Positions 1 through 9,473 of a DNA stretch of 64,000 nucleotides are shown piece by piece. Made by a program: the position numbers and the translations under genes. How positions within the stretch are numbered: position 1 is the stretch's first letter; each line of letters begins with the position of its first letter. The notes under the pieces were generated by a model that saw only the letters and a program-made list of their open reading frames with translations, made no database searches and had not been told where the DNA came from. This DNA is from Anabaena sp. WA102 (lineage in GTDB: Bacteria; Cyanobacteriota; Cyanobacteriia; Cyanobacteriales; Nostocaceae), in NCBI RefSeq assembly GCF_001277295.1, contig NZ_CP011456.1:5641438-5705437 (forward strand), written 5' to 3'.

Positions 1-24
1 ATTCATACTTTCATTCAGCAACGC

Positions 25-2643
25 CTAAACTTTTTTACTAAAACTTAACCCAGTTTCAGCCTTATCAATGATGATAGTATCACCAGAAACAAAAGTATTT
101 TCCAGTAACTTCGTAGCCAGAGGATTTTCTACCTCTCGTTGAATTGAGCGTTTTAATGGACGTGCGCCATAAACTGGATCATAACCAGCTTCCACAAGAT
201 GATCACAAGCGGCTTGAGATATCTCGAAAGAGATTTTTTGTTCTTTGAGCAGATTTTCCACCCGTTTAAGTTGAATACGGATAATATGCCCCATTTCTGA
301 ACGATTAAGAGCGTGGAAAAGAATTAAGTCATCTATGCGGTTGAGAAATTCGGGACGGAAGTGACTTCGCAAACCTTCCATCACCTTATTACGCATTAAA
401 TCATACTTGGAATCATCCCCAGATACATCCAAAATATGTTCACTACCAATGTTGCTAGTCATAACTATGACAGTATTCCGAAAATCTACAGCCCGTCCTT
501 GGGAATCAGTAACTCTACCATCATCCAATACCTGCAACAAAATATTAAATACATCGGGATGGGCTTTTTCTACTTCATCTAACAGCACCACAGAATAAGG
601 ATGTCTGCGAATCGCTTCGGAAAGTTGTCCCCCTTCTTCATAACCCACATATCCAGGAGGCGCACCCACTAGGCGGGAAACTGAGTGTTTTTCCATATAT
701 TCGGACATATCCAAACGCACTAAAGCATCATCCGAATCAAAGAGAAATTGAGCTAAGGCGCGGGCGAGTTCGGTTTTACCCACTCCAGTTGGTCCCATAA
801 ACAAGAATGAACCGATGGGACGAGAGGGGTCTTTCATCCCCGCACGGGCGCGACGAATCGCCGCAGAGACGGCGGAAACGGCTTCTTCTTGACCAATTAC
901 CCGTTCGTGTAAATGACTTTCTAATTTTAGTAATTTTTGCCGTTCGGATTCTAAAAGCCGATTTACAGGGATTCCTGTCCATTTAGCGACAATTTCGGCA
1001 ATATCGGCTTCGGTGACTTGTTCGCGCAACAAAGTCGAACCTTGAGTTTGCATTTCTAAAAGTTTCGCTTCTTTAACTTCTCGTTCTCGTTGCACACCTT
1101 CTAACTTACCGTACTTCAATTGAGCGGCTTTGTTTAAATCATAGTCTCGTTCTGCTTGTTCAATTTGCACCCGCATGGCATCTTCTTCTTTCTTTAACCC
1201 GCTGATAGATTCTAAAATCTGCTTTTCCCCTTGCCATTGTTCATTAAATATTTGCTGTTTAACTGTTAAACTGGCAATTTCTTGTTCAATTCGTTCTAAT
1301 CGTTCTCTAGTTGGAGAAATACTCTGTTCTTCTCCAGATAATGACAGCTTTTCCATTTCTAGCTGCATTAAGCGCCGGTCAATGGTTTCTAATTCCGCCG
1401 GTTTGGATGTAATCTCCATTTTTAATTTCGCTGCGGCTTCATCAACTAAGTCAATAGCTTTGTCTGGTAGAAATCTATCGGCAATATAACGCGCTGATAA
1501 AGTTGCAGCAGCAACTAAAGCGGAATCGGAAATTTTAACATTATGATGCACTTCATAACGTTCTTTTAAACCTCGCAAAATCGAAATTGTATTTTCTACT
1601 GTCGGTTGATCTACATATACTTGTTGAAATCTTCTTTCTAATGCTGCATCTTTTTCAATAAATTTGCGATATTCATCTAAGGTAGTTGCACCAATACAAC
1701 GCAACTCGCCCCGCGCCAACATAGGTTTAAGCAAATTTCCGGCATCCATTGACCCTTGTTGATTAGAACCAGCCCCGACAACGGTATGTAGTTCATCAAT
1801 AAATAAAACTACTTGCCCGTTTGATTCCGTAACCTCACGGAGGACATTCTTTAAACGGTCTTCAAATTCACCTCTGTATTTTGCTCCTGCAATCAAACTA
1901 CCGATATCCAAGGAAATCAATTGGCGATTCTTTAAAGACTCAGGAACGTCACCATTCACCATTCTTTGGGCTAAAGCTTCAGCGATCGCAGTTTTGCCAA
2001 CTCCCGGCTCACCAATTAACACAGGGTTATTTTTGCTACGACGAGATAAAACCTGAATTACCCGGCGAATTTCATCATCTCTACCAATAACTGGATCTAA
2101 TTTTCCTGCTTTAGCTTGTTCCGTTAAATCTCGTCCAAATCTTTTTAAAGCTTCCTCTTGTACATCTGCTTCTGCTTTTGGAGATGCTTTGATTTTGGGA
2201 GTAGCGCGAACAGATTTAACCCCAAGTTCTACTTGAGCAATATCTATATTTAAGCTTTTAAATAACCGTCTACCAACACGTTCATCATTACCAAACGCTA
2301 GAATTATATGCCCTTCTGAGATTTCCTCCTCTCTCATTTTGGCTCTAATTTCATTAGCTTTATCTAAAAGTAAATCTAAATTCCGCCCCAGGTAAAGTTG
2401 ATCACTTTTACCAACTTTGGGTTGACGTTGGGTAAAAGCCTCTAGTTGTTGTTTGAATCGCACAGAATCAACTTCTGCACGGGTGAGAATGGCTGTAGCT
2501 AGGCTTGTGGGTTCTTCTAAAAGGGCGAGAATTAAATGTTCAACTTCTAATTGTTGTTGTTTATAAGCACGAACCACGTCTTGGGATTTTGTTACCGCTT
2601 CCCAGGCTGTATCAGTAAATTTATCAGGATCTGTAGGCTGCAT
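25..2643 (-). CDS. clpB: ATP-dependent chaperone ClpB (protein disaggregase)
   Basis: This 872-residue Hsp100 chaperone has the full family architecture. It resolubilises aggregated proteins in the cytosol with DnaK/DnaJ, threading substrate through a hexameric ring. The N-terminal Clp repeat domain covers about residues 1-145. The first AAA+ domain has Walker A GEPGVGKT (211-218) and Walker B VVLFIDELHTV. A long charged coiled-coil middle domain (about 400-530) separates ClpB from ClpA/ClpC. The second AAA+ domain has GPTGVGKT and VVLLDEVEKAHP. No ClpP-binding IGF/L loop was noticed. Length is normal and the ATG start fits the conserved N-terminus (FTDTAWEAV). Cyanobacteria usually carry two clpB genes; which paralogue this is cannot be settled here. 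Family assignment is secure. Confidence 0.97.
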   Translation of the reverse strand: MQPTDPDKFTDTAWEAVTKSQDVVRAYKQQQLEVEHLILALLEEPTSLATAILTRAEVDSVRFKQQLEAFTQRQPKVGKSDQLYLGRNLDLLLDKANEIRAKMREEEISEGHIILAFGNDERVGRRLFKSLNIDIAQVELGVKSVRATPKIKASPKAEADVQEEALKRFGRDLTEQAKAGKLDPVIGRDDEIRRVIQVLSRRSKNNPVLIGEPGVGKTAIAEALAQRMVNGDVPESLKNRQLISLDIGSLIAGAKYRGEFEDRLKNVLREVTESNGQVVLFIDELHTVVGAGSNQQGSMDAGNLLKPMLARGELRCIGATTLDEYRKFIEKDAALERRFQQVYVDQPTVENTISILRGLKERYEVHHNVKISDSALVAAATLSARYIADRFLPDKAIDLVDEAAAKLKMEITSKPAELETIDRRLMQLEMEKLSLSGEEQSISPTRERLERIEQEIASLTVKQQIFNEQWQGEKQILESISGLKKEEDAMRVQIEQAERDYDLNKAAQLKYGKLEGVQREREVKEAKLLEMQTQGSTLLREQVTEADIAEIVAKWTGIPVNRLLESERQKLLKLESHLHERVIGQEEAVSAVSAAIRRARAGMKDPSRPIGSFLFMGPTGVGKTELARALAQFLFDSDDALVRLDMSEYMEKHSVSRLVGAPPGYVGYEEGGQLSEAIRRHPYSVVLLDEVEKAHPDVFNILLQVLDDGRVTDSQGRAVDFRNTVIVMTSNIGSEHILDVSGDDSKYDLMRNKVMEGLRSHFRPEFLNRIDDLILFHALNRSEMGHIIRIQLKRVENLLKEQKISFEISQAACDHLVEAGYDPVYGARPLKRSIQREVENPLATKLLENTFVSGDTIIIDKAETGLSFSKKV

Positions 2644-2735
2644 TTGTAAAATTTTAGATTTTAGACTTGTAATTTAAGTTTAGGAGGGATTTGGGTAATG
2701 GGTAAAGAAGTTCTCTTCTTACCCTCTACCCTAAA

Positions 2736-3128
2736 TCATTCTGGAGTTTTTAACTGAATCAATTCAACTTTATAACCATCTGGGTCTTCCACAAAAGCAA
2801 TTACTGTTGAACCATGTTTCATAGGTCCTGGTTCTCGGACTACTTTACCACCCAGTTTTCCAATAGTCTCACAGGTAGCGTAAATATCATGCACACCCAA
2901 AGCGATATGACCATAGGCGCTACCTAAATCATACTTTTCTACGCCCCAGTTGTGGGTGAGTTCTAAAACTGAATGATCACTTTCTTCTCCATAACCGACA
3001 AAAGCCAGGGTAAATTCTCCCGCTGGATAATCTTTCCGGCGGAGTAACTTCATTCCCAATACATCACAGTAAAATGTTAAGGACTCTCCTAAATTACCTA
3101 CCCGCAGCATTGTATGTAGTAATCGCAT
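2736..3128 (-). CDS. gloA: Glyoxalase I (lactoylglutathione lyase)
   Basis: This 130-residue single-domain glyoxalase I converts the methylglyoxal-glutathione hemithioacetal to S-lactoylglutathione, the first step of cytosolic methylglyoxal detoxification. The four metal ligands fall at the same positions as in the E. coli Ni-type enzyme: H5, E56, H74 and E122. The start LLHTMLRVGNL and the segment FVEDPDGYKVELI are typical. Length is that of the bacterial enzyme. It lies about 90 bp upstream of clpB on the same strand, so co-transcription is possible but not shown. Confidence 0.95.
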   Translation of the reverse strand: MRLLHTMLRVGNLGESLTFYCDVLGMKLLRRKDYPAGEFTLAFVGYGEESDHSVLELTHNWGVEKYDLGSAYGHIALGVHDIYATCETIGKLGGKVVREPGPMKHGSTVIAFVEDPDGYKVELIQLKTPE

Positions 3129-3294
3129 ATTTACCCTTTGTTTAATTCCTGTATCTTATATTCTATAGGGAATTTCCACGAAATCTGCGTTTAATTCTGC
3201 TTTTAATTGCTCAACCGTTGGTAACTATATATTAACTAATTTCAGCAACGGCTTGTGGTAAAATTGATTTTAATTTCAGATGGAAGAAATAATT

Positions 3295-3879
3295 ATGATT
3301 TCATCACCTTTGATATTGCATTTTCCCTCATCAGTGCAAATGACAGATGATCAATTTTTTGATTTCTGTCAAGAAAACCGTGATTTACGCATTGAGAGGA
3401 ATGAATTCGGAAATATATTAATTATGCCACCTGTTGATTCAGAAACGGGAAATCGAGAATTTCATATTATTGGACAGTGAGCAATTTGATCAGATGAAAA
3501 TGGTTCAGGAATTGGCTTTTCTTCCAGTGCGGGATTTACACTTTCCACAGGTGCAATACGTTCTCCTGATGCTTCCTGGATAAAATTAGAAAGATGGAAT
3601 CAACTTACACCTGCACAACAAAAGAAGTTTGCACCTATTTGTCCTGATTTTGTGATTGAATTAAGGTCTGCTTCTGATAATTTGCGGCCTTTAAAAGATA
3701 AAATGCAGGAATATATGCAAGAACCAGGAATCCAATTAGGTTTATTAATTGACCGTAAAAATCGCCGAGTTTATATTTATCATCCTGGAGAAATAGAGGA
3801 ATGTTTAGAAAATCCTGATACTGTGAGTTGTGAATCTGTTTTATCAGGATTTATTTTGGATATGAATAAAATTTGGTAA
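3295..3879 (+). pseudogene. Uma2-family gene with two in-frame stop codons
   Basis: This is a near-identical sister of the intact Uma2 gene that starts 26 bp downstream. The reading frame is preserved from ATG 3295 to TAA 3879 but carries TGA at 3478 and again at 3487. Aligned to the neighbour (IIQQLMNWTDEDG), the first TGA replaces a Leu codon (TTA) and the second a Trp codon (TGG), so both are single-base changes. The remainder still reads as a Uma2 domain (SPDASWIKLERWNQLTP, PDFVIELRSASDN). The start at 3295 rather than 3280 matches the start context of the intact copy. Tandem duplication followed by decay of one copy is the simplest reading. Confidence 0.85.
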
Positions 3880-3904
3880 ACCAAATAAACGGAAGGAAAT
3901 TATT

Positions 3905-4483
3905 ATGCTTTCATCTCCCTTAATGTTACAAATGCCTTCATCAATGACAGATGATCAATTTTTTGAATTTTGTCAACTAAACCGTGATTTACGGATTGAG
4001 AAAAATAGATTTGGAGATATATCAATTATGTCACCCGCAGGTTCAGAAACAGGAAATCGAGAAGGTAGAATTATCCAACAATTAATGAATTGGACAGATG
4101 AAGATGGTACAGGAATAGCATTTTCTTCTAGTACAGGATTTACACTGTCTACAGGTGCGAAACGTTCTCCTGATGCTGCTTGGGTAAAGTTAGAAAGATG
4201 GAATCAACTTACACCTGCACAACAAGAGAAGTTTGCACCTATTTGTCCTGATTTTGTGATTGAATTAAGGTCTGCTTCTGATAACTTGCAGCCTTTAAAG
4301 GATAAAATGCAGGAATATATACAAGAACCAGGAATCCAATTAGGTTTATTAATTGACCGCAAAAATCGCCGAGTTTATATTTATCGTCCTGGACAAGTAG
4401 AAGAGTGTTTAGAAAATCCTGATACTGTGAGTTGTGATCCTATTTTACCGAGGTTTGTGTTGAATATGAGTAAAATTTGGTAA
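3905..4483 (+). CDS. Uma2 family putative endonuclease (PD-(D/E)XK-like fold)
   Basis: This 192-residue member of the Uma2/DUF820 family, greatly expanded in cyanobacteria, has a restriction-endonuclease-like fold; its substrate and role are unknown. Family hallmarks seen are MTDDQFFEFCQLNRDLRIE near the N-terminus, RSPDAAWVKLERW mid-protein, CPDFVIELRSASDNL with the putative catalytic Asp and Glu, and GLLIDRKNRRVYIYRPG, then a C-terminus ending in KIW. The stop codon TAA is formed by the TA target duplication plus the first base of an inserted 126 bp mobile repeat. It is the live partner of the adjacent pseudogene. Other Uma2 copies lie near 31.4 and 36.6 kb. Confidence 0.85.
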   Translation: MLSSPLMLQMPSSMTDDQFFEFCQLNRDLRIEKNRFGDISIMSPAGSETGNREGRIIQQLMNWTDEDGTGIAFSSSTGFTLSTGAKRSPDAAWVKLERWNQLTPAQQEKFAPICPDFVIELRSASDNLQPLKDKMQEYIQEPGIQLGLLIDRKNRRVYIYRPGQVEECLENPDTVSCDPILPRFVLNMSKIW

Positions 4484-4608
4484 GTAGGTGAACACAATAA
4501 AACCAAACTGTGTAAAGAAATGTAAAATCGCCTAAACCCTCTTCACTCTTGCCTCTTGCCTCTTGCCTTTTGCCTTGCCATAACGACAATTTTCAACGCC
4601 AACCTACT
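4483..4608 (+). mobile_element. MITE-like element, copy 1 (TA target duplication)
   Basis: The 126 bp element begins AGTAGGTGAACAC and ends CCAACCTACT, with TA on both sides (4481-4482 and 4609-4610). The ends are short inverted repeats (AGTAGGT/ACCTACT). The interior holds a 7 bp tandem repeat (CTTGCCT). It inserted exactly at the stop codon of the upstream Uma2 gene. Confidence 0.8.
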
Positions 4609-4762
4609 TAGTGATAAAATTGCGAGTGAAAGGAAGCAATCTCTTGACAACCGATAAACCACCTAACGCAAAAATATCTCAAAACCCTTATTCCTCTGTG
4701 TCCTCTGCGCCTCCGTGGTTCGTTAATCAGGATAATTTATTTCTTGGAAGTCCCTAAAACAA

Positions 4763-4788
4763 AGACGCAGAAAAAACTCTCTGCGTCT
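4763..4788. terminator. Hairpin downstream of secA
   Basis: AGACGCAGA and TCTGCGTCT form a 9 bp stem with a short A-rich loop just past the secA stop, on the secA exit side. There is no strong U-tract, so rho-independent termination is only plausible. The preceding 150 bp contains a common cyanobacterial intergenic phrase (CTCTGCGCCTCCGTGG) and no gene. Confidence 0.45.
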
Positions 4789-4806
4789 CCGCGTGAAAAT
4801 ATTACC

Positions 4807-7587
4807 TTAAACCATCTCAGCAGTTTGCTGCGCTTGAGGCTGGAACATAAACAGAGAATAAACCACATCACGGCGGATATTCACCATCATATCCAAGAAC
4901 AACTCATAACCCTCACTCTTATACTCAATCAGCGGGTCTTTTTGCCCATAACCACGCAAGCCAACCGACTCACGCAAAGCATCCATTTGTTGCAGATGCT
5001 CCCGCCATAAAGTATCTATGCGTTGGAGAATAAAGAACCGTTCCGCTTGACGCATTAAACCTGGTTGAATTTGGTCAATTTGTGATTCCTTCATATCATA
5101 GGCAATTCGCGCCTGTTCATGGAGGAAAGCCTTAATTTCCACCACCACCATATCCTCCAACTGGCTAGACTGCATATCAGCCAACAGGTAAACAAACTCC
5201 TTCACCTTATCCACCAACTTATCCAATTCCCATTCTTCCGAAGGTAAATCAGGGTTGATGTAATAATCAACAATGTCATCCATCGTTTTTTCCGCGTATT
5301 TAACCACCTGTTCCTTCAAGTCTTGACCTTCCAATACCCGGCGACGTTCCGCATAGATCGCCCGACGTTGGTTATTCATCACCTCGTCATACTCAAACAC
5401 CTGTTTACGGATGTCGTAGTAATAGGTTTCGACCTTTTTCTGTGCGCCCTCTAAGCTGCGGGTTAACATTCCCGACTCAATGGGCATATCTTCTTCCACT
5501 TGAAACGCATTCATCAAGCCGGCAACGCGATCGCCCCCAAAGATTCGTAATAGGTTATCCTCTAAACTGAGGAAAAATCTGGTAGTTCCTGGGTCGCCTT
5601 GTCTTCCCGCCCGTCCGCGTAATTGATTGTCAATCCGTCTTGATTCGTGACGTTCTGTTCCAATAACGTGCAAACCGCCACGTTCCACCACTTGATCATG
5701 TTCGCGGACAGTAAATTCTTCATATTCATGCTTAACCTGCTGGTAAGCTTCCCGCAACTTCTGAATTACCACATCATCTGTCGGGGCTTTTTCCGCCGCC
5801 ACAGCCACCTTATCTTCTGCTTCCAACTCCGGTAAACTCCGTTCACCGTAAGCCTTAACAGCCACCTCTACAGCCGCTTTTAAAAGCTGTTCTGTTTCCT
5901 TGGTTAATTGAGTGGGAAAAATTTCTGGAGAAGCCCGCCAAGTTTTCACCTTTTTACCAGGAACAAAGCCTTGTCCACCACCGCTACCACCCATAGGTAG
6001 TCCCGAAGCCCTTTGTACGCCAAATTCATCATCTTCAGGGCTGACAATGCGGGGCATAAAGTATTCCCGTAGTTTCAACCGCGCCATATACTCGGAATTA
6101 CCACCCAGGATAATATCTGTACCCCGTCCTGCCATGTTGGTAGCGATAGTTACAGCCCCACTGCGTCCAGCTTGGGCAATAATTTCCGCTTCCCGTTCCA
6201 CATTTTCTGGTCTAGCGTTAAGCAACTCATGGGGAATATCTATTTCCTTGAGGAGTCGGCTGAGAAGTTCGGATTTTTCGACACTGGTTGTCCCCACTAA
6301 CACAGGTCTACCATTTTCGTGCATTTCAGCACATTCTTTAGCGATCGCTCTCCACTTCCCTGGTTCAGTCTTAAACACCATATCAGACAAGTCTTCCCGT
6401 CTTCTAATCCGGTTAGTGGGAATAATCGTGACTTCTCGTTTGTAAATCTTTTCAAATTCTACCTCTTCCGTTTTCGCCGTTCCCGTCATTCCCCCCAACT
6501 TGGGATACAGCAAAAATAAGTTTTGATAGGTAATTGTCGCCAAAGTTTGGGTTTCTGGCTGAATTTCTACGTGTTCCTTCGCTTCAATTGCCTGATGCAA
6601 CCCATCACTCCACCGTCTGCCCGGTAATACCCGACCTGTAAACTCATCCACAATCACCACTTCATCATTGCGGACAATATAATTTACATCCTTGAGAAAC
6701 AATTCCTTAGCTTTAATCGCATTAAACATAAAATGCGCCCAAGGGTCTTCCGGGTCAAATAAATCTGTCACACCCAACTGATTTTCCGATTCAGCAAAAC
6801 CCTCATCTGTCAAGAGAACGTTACGATCCTTTTCATTAACTTCGTAATGCTCATCTTTTTTGAGACTAAAAGCAATTTCCGCCGCTTGGAGGTATTTTTC
6901 TGTCGGTCTTTCCACCTGACCAGAAATAATTAATGGAGTTCGCGCCTCATCAACTAAAATCGAGTCTACCTCGTCAATCACACAGAAATTAAACGGACGT
7001 TGCACCACCTCAGCCATAGATGTAGCCATATTATCCCGGAGATAATCAAAGCCAATCTCGCTATTGGTGACATAGGTAATATCACACGCATAATTTTTTT
7101 GGCGCTCGCTGGGGGTCATAGTGGACTGAATTAGCCCCACACTTAACCCCAAAAACCTGTGTACCTGACCCATCCATTCCGCGTCCCGACGCGCCAGGTA
7201 ATCATTCACAGTAATTACGTGGGCGCCCTTACCAGTCAGGGCATTTAAATAACTTGGTAAAGTCGCTACCAAAGTTTTCCCCTCACCAGTTTTCATTTCG
7301 GCAATTTGTCCGGTATGCAGAATTATCCCACCCTGTAATTGCACATCAAAATGTCGCAATCCTAAGACACGCCGCCCCGATTCCCGAACCACAGCAAAGG
7401 CTTCCGGTAAAATATCATCTAGAGTTTCGCCTTTAGCCAACCGTTGTTTAAACTCGACGGTTTTAGCTTTTAACTGTTCATCAGATAGCGGCTTAATATC
7501 TTCCTCTAAGAGGTTAATTTCTGTAATGTAAGGTTGGTATTTTTTAAGTTTACGAGCGTTGGGATCGCCCAACAAAAGTTTTAGCAT
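4807..7587 (-). CDS. secA: Preprotein translocase ATPase SecA
   Basis: This 926-residue motor drives unfolded preproteins through SecYEG at the plasma and thylakoid membranes. Seen: helicase-type Walker A MKTGEGKT (98-105), DEVD box (205-208) followed by SILVDEARTPLIISG, NMAGRGTDI, and the second ATPase half with LRGRAGRQGD. The C-terminus (FQPQAQQTAEMV) lacks the CxCx8CH zinc-binding tail of the E. coli protein. An acidic insert sits between the first half and the VIGTERHESRRID motif, roughly residues 520-620. Length matches cyanobacterial SecA. It appears monocistronic. Confidence 0.98.
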   Translation of the reverse strand: MLKLLLGDPNARKLKKYQPYITEINLLEEDIKPLSDEQLKAKTVEFKQRLAKGETLDDILPEAFAVVRESGRRVLGLRHFDVQLQGGIILHTGQIAEMKTGEGKTLVATLPSYLNALTGKGAHVITVNDYLARRDAEWMGQVHRFLGLSVGLIQSTMTPSERQKNYACDITYVTNSEIGFDYLRDNMATSMAEVVQRPFNFCVIDEVDSILVDEARTPLIISGQVERPTEKYLQAAEIAFSLKKDEHYEVNEKDRNVLLTDEGFAESENQLGVTDLFDPEDPWAHFMFNAIKAKELFLKDVNYIVRNDEVVIVDEFTGRVLPGRRWSDGLHQAIEAKEHVEIQPETQTLATITYQNLFLLYPKLGGMTGTAKTEEVEFEKIYKREVTIIPTNRIRRREDLSDMVFKTEPGKWRAIAKECAEMHENGRPVLVGTTSVEKSELLSRLLKEIDIPHELLNARPENVEREAEIIAQAGRSGAVTIATNMAGRGTDIILGGNSEYMARLKLREYFMPRIVSPEDDEFGVQRASGLPMGGSGGGQGFVPGKKVKTWRASPEIFPTQLTKETEQLLKAAVEVAVKAYGERSLPELEAEDKVAVAAEKAPTDDVVIQKLREAYQQVKHEYEEFTVREHDQVVERGGLHVIGTERHESRRIDNQLRGRAGRQGDPGTTRFFLSLEDNLLRIFGGDRVAGLMNAFQVEEDMPIESGMLTRSLEGAQKKVETYYYDIRKQVFEYDEVMNNQRRAIYAERRRVLEGQDLKEQVVKYAEKTMDDIVDYYINPDLPSEEWELDKLVDKVKEFVYLLADMQSSQLEDMVVVEIKAFLHEQARIAYDMKESQIDQIQPGLMRQAERFFILQRIDTLWREHLQQMDALRESVGLRGYGQKDPLIEYKSEGYELFLDMMVNIRRDVVYSLFMFQPQAQQTAEMV

Positions 7588-7855
7588 GGCAGTTTATAGA
7601 ATTAAATCAAGAGGAATGGAGATTAAAGCTTTGGTTATTCGATTATAGACACTTAATGTAACCCAGCCCTTTTGCTTATGGATGGGTGTAAAATGAGAAT
7701 TTACTCAAAAACCGAATGAAAGCAAACCTGTCGCCTTTATACAATCATAGATTTCAATTAATATCTTAATATTTAAACTGCTTCATTAGTCAGTCGTCAG
7801 TTGTCATTAGTCAGTTGTCAGTTGTCATTAAATTATTTCTCCCTGCCCCCTAACT
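7588..7855. repeat. secA upstream region with AGTCAGTTGTCAGTTGTCATT-type tandem repeat
   Basis: No gene was found between secA and the dihaem cytochrome gene. About 7790-7833 contains repeats of CAGTTGTCA/GTCATTAGT units, a short tandem repeat common in Nostocales intergenic DNA. The rest should contain the secA promoter, but no confident box was identified. Confidence 0.5.
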
Positions 7856-8392
7856 CTACTCCCATTCTGCACTGAGGCTGCGGAAATTATACTTATCAGC
7901 CCCAATATGACAACTTACACAACTACTCATAGTTACAGGTTTGGGTAATTTCACACTGGGATGCAAAGCCTTAAAATAACGAGAGTCCTTGAGACGATAG
8001 GGTGTTGCTTCCTCTTGTAGTTGTACACGGGAAAAAGTGTAAAGATATTTTGATACCAAGAAATGTGAAACCTTATCTAAGGGCTTAATTTGTGCGCCAT
8101 AGTGCTGGGAGTCCTGTAAAAGATTTTTCCAAGTTTGGCTAGGAAATACAGCAGGTGGTAATGCGATGTGACAAGATGAGCAGTTTTCTAAATACAGTTC
8201 TTGTCCTGGTTGATATTGTGCTGGTATGACATCAACAGTCCCAATTGAGTCCACCGGGTTTGCACTGTGGGCGCTAGTGGCGAATCCCAATATCCAGCCT
8301 ATAGCCACACTCCAAGCAAAAATCACCAGCATCACCATAAGTAGTTGGCGTTTTAGTCGGCGGTGGGATTTACTTTTAACTAAATTTGGCAT
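7856..8392 (-). CDS. Cyanobacterial dihaem c-type cytochrome
   Basis: This 178-residue exported protein has two haem-binding CxxCH motifs, CSSCH (71-75) and CVSCH (158-162), which fits the cyanobacterial dihaem cytochrome c family. An N-terminal segment of basic residues followed by a hydrophobic stretch (about 17-42) would target it across the membrane as a signal peptide or anchor. The haem domains would then lie in the lumen or periplasm. Its electron partner is unknown. The nearby CytM-type cytochrome gene and petG suggest a local grouping of electron-transport genes, but the gaps argue against a single operon. Confidence 0.8.
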   Translation of the reverse strand: MPNLVKSKSHRRLKRQLLMVMLVIFAWSVAIGWILGFATSAHSANPVDSIGTVDVIPAQYQPGQELYLENCSSCHIALPPAVFPSQTWKNLLQDSQHYGAQIKPLDKVSHFLVSKYLYTFSRVQLQEEATPYRLKDSRYFKALHPSVKLPKPVTMSSCVSCHIGADKYNFRSLSAEWE

Positions 8393-8540
8393 AAAGTTCT
8401 CAATTTACTTTTGCGTTGAGAAATGGTTTTTTATATGAAAAATCTTATAAAAACTTTTAATCAAACGTCTGGACATCCAAGAATATAGCAATCTCTAGAA
8501 TTGTACTCCTTCTTCTTTCTCCCGTAATTATGCACAACTA

Positions 8541-8666
8541 AGTAGGTGAACACAATAAAACCAAACTGTGTAAAGAAACGTAAAATCGCTGAAAACTTCT
8601 TTACTCTTGCCTCTTGCCTCTTGCCTCTTGCCTTGCTATGACGACAATTTTCAACGCCAACCTACT
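8541..8666 (+). mobile_element. MITE-like element, copy 2
   Basis: This 126 bp copy has the same ends as copy 1 and TA on both sides (8539-8540, 8667-8668). It inserted immediately beyond the stop codon of the downstream-lying CytM-type gene (stop at 8672-8670 on the minus strand). Confidence 0.8.
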
Positions 8667-8669
8667 TAT

Positions 8670-9044
8670 TCATAGACTTTCTAGATAGCTTAAAAGGTCT
8701 GCCATTTCTTGGATACTGGGCTGGAATTTTGGCATGGGGGGAGTTTCCCCACTAGTTACTTGATGAATTAGTCCATAGCGGGATTTATATTTGGAGATTT
8801 CACGTAAACTTGGACCAACTAGTCCGGTTGCGTCTAAACCATGACAGCCAGCACAGTTGATTTGAAAAATAGCTTTCCCCTGGACTGGGTTGCCTTGACG
8901 GGATAGAACACTTTTAACATAAGGATCGGAGGCTTTGACGATCTCAATCCCAAACAGGATCAATGGGAGGGCTATCAGTATCGCTACGATGAAGATAACG
9001 ATCTGTTGAATGAGGGTTTCAGGTTTGATTAGCTGGTTATCCAA
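8670..9044 (-). CDS. cytM: Cytochrome c, CytM-type, membrane anchored
   Basis: The protein has one haem motif CAGCH, an axial Met in TPPMPKFQ, and a single hydrophobic helix before the haem domain with no cleavage site, as expected for CytM. CytM is a low-potential cytochrome that limits electron flow under some conditions. The frame is open back to 9122 (150 residues), but the first 26 residues look unlike the family. TTG at 9042-9044 gives a 124-residue protein starting DNQLIKPETLIQQ, which resembles the usual CytM start. That TTG choice is a judgement from family knowledge. The conserved end PSIQEMADLLSYLESL is intact although a mobile repeat lies directly beyond the stop. Confidence 0.8.
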   Translation of the reverse strand: MDNQLIKPETLIQQIVIFIVAILIALPLILFGIEIVKASDPYVKSVLSRQGNPVQGKAIFQINCAGCHGLDATGLVGPSLREISKYKSRYGLIHQVTSGETPPMPKFQPSIQEMADLLSYLESL

Positions 9045-9188
9045 AAGGTTTGCTTTGACAATGTGCAAGTTTTCATTTCCTACACATAGCTTAAAATTTC
9101 TTGATGGTGTTCGCAAGTACAAATGATAATTTTTATCTAGTATTTATATTTTAATCTATATTCGTGATACAATCAGATTGTAAGCAAA

Positions 9189-9384
9189 GACATTAAAAAC
9201 CTACCGGGGGACTCTCGGAAAGTTACGCTTGTCAGAGATGATTCTGCCAGTAATGGTAAACAGAATCAGGGCAAGAACCCAAATATTGAAGGAACCCTGC
9301 CTGAAGCTGGGATAACTGAGAGATATAGACTGAAACTCTCTATAGAATTCTCGCGTCTTTGGACCGGGGAGTGTCAAATTTAAA
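9189..9384 (+). ncRNA. Candidate structured RNA upstream of petG
   Basis: This roughly 195 nt stretch has no ORF but unusually dense complementarity. GATTCTG (9240-9246) pairs with CAGAATC. CAGGG pairs with CCCTG. TATAGA pairs with TCTATA. The outer segments GACTCTCGG and CCGGGGAGTGTC can close the domain with one mismatch and a small bulge. It is GC-richer than its surroundings. I cannot place it in a known family: tmRNA, SRP RNA and RNase P signatures are absent. It could be an sRNA, a petG leader or a fossil repeat. The hairpins were found by eye only. Confidence 0.35.
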
Positions 9385-9473
9385 GCTACTATGGAACGCG
9401 GGATTAATGCAAAATTTGGTAAAATGAAAAACAGGAATCAAATCTTTCAATAATTGCAACAAGGAGCTTTACA

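Noticed and set aside
3478..3489. Recoding of TGA in the Uma2 copy
   Set aside because: One TGA replaces Leu and one replaces Trp, no other gene in the window uses internal TGA, and a neighbouring intact copy exists. Simple decay is more likely.
9189..9384. tmRNA, SRP RNA, RNase P RNA or cobalamin riboswitch
   Set aside because: None of the conserved sequence cores of these RNAs is present.
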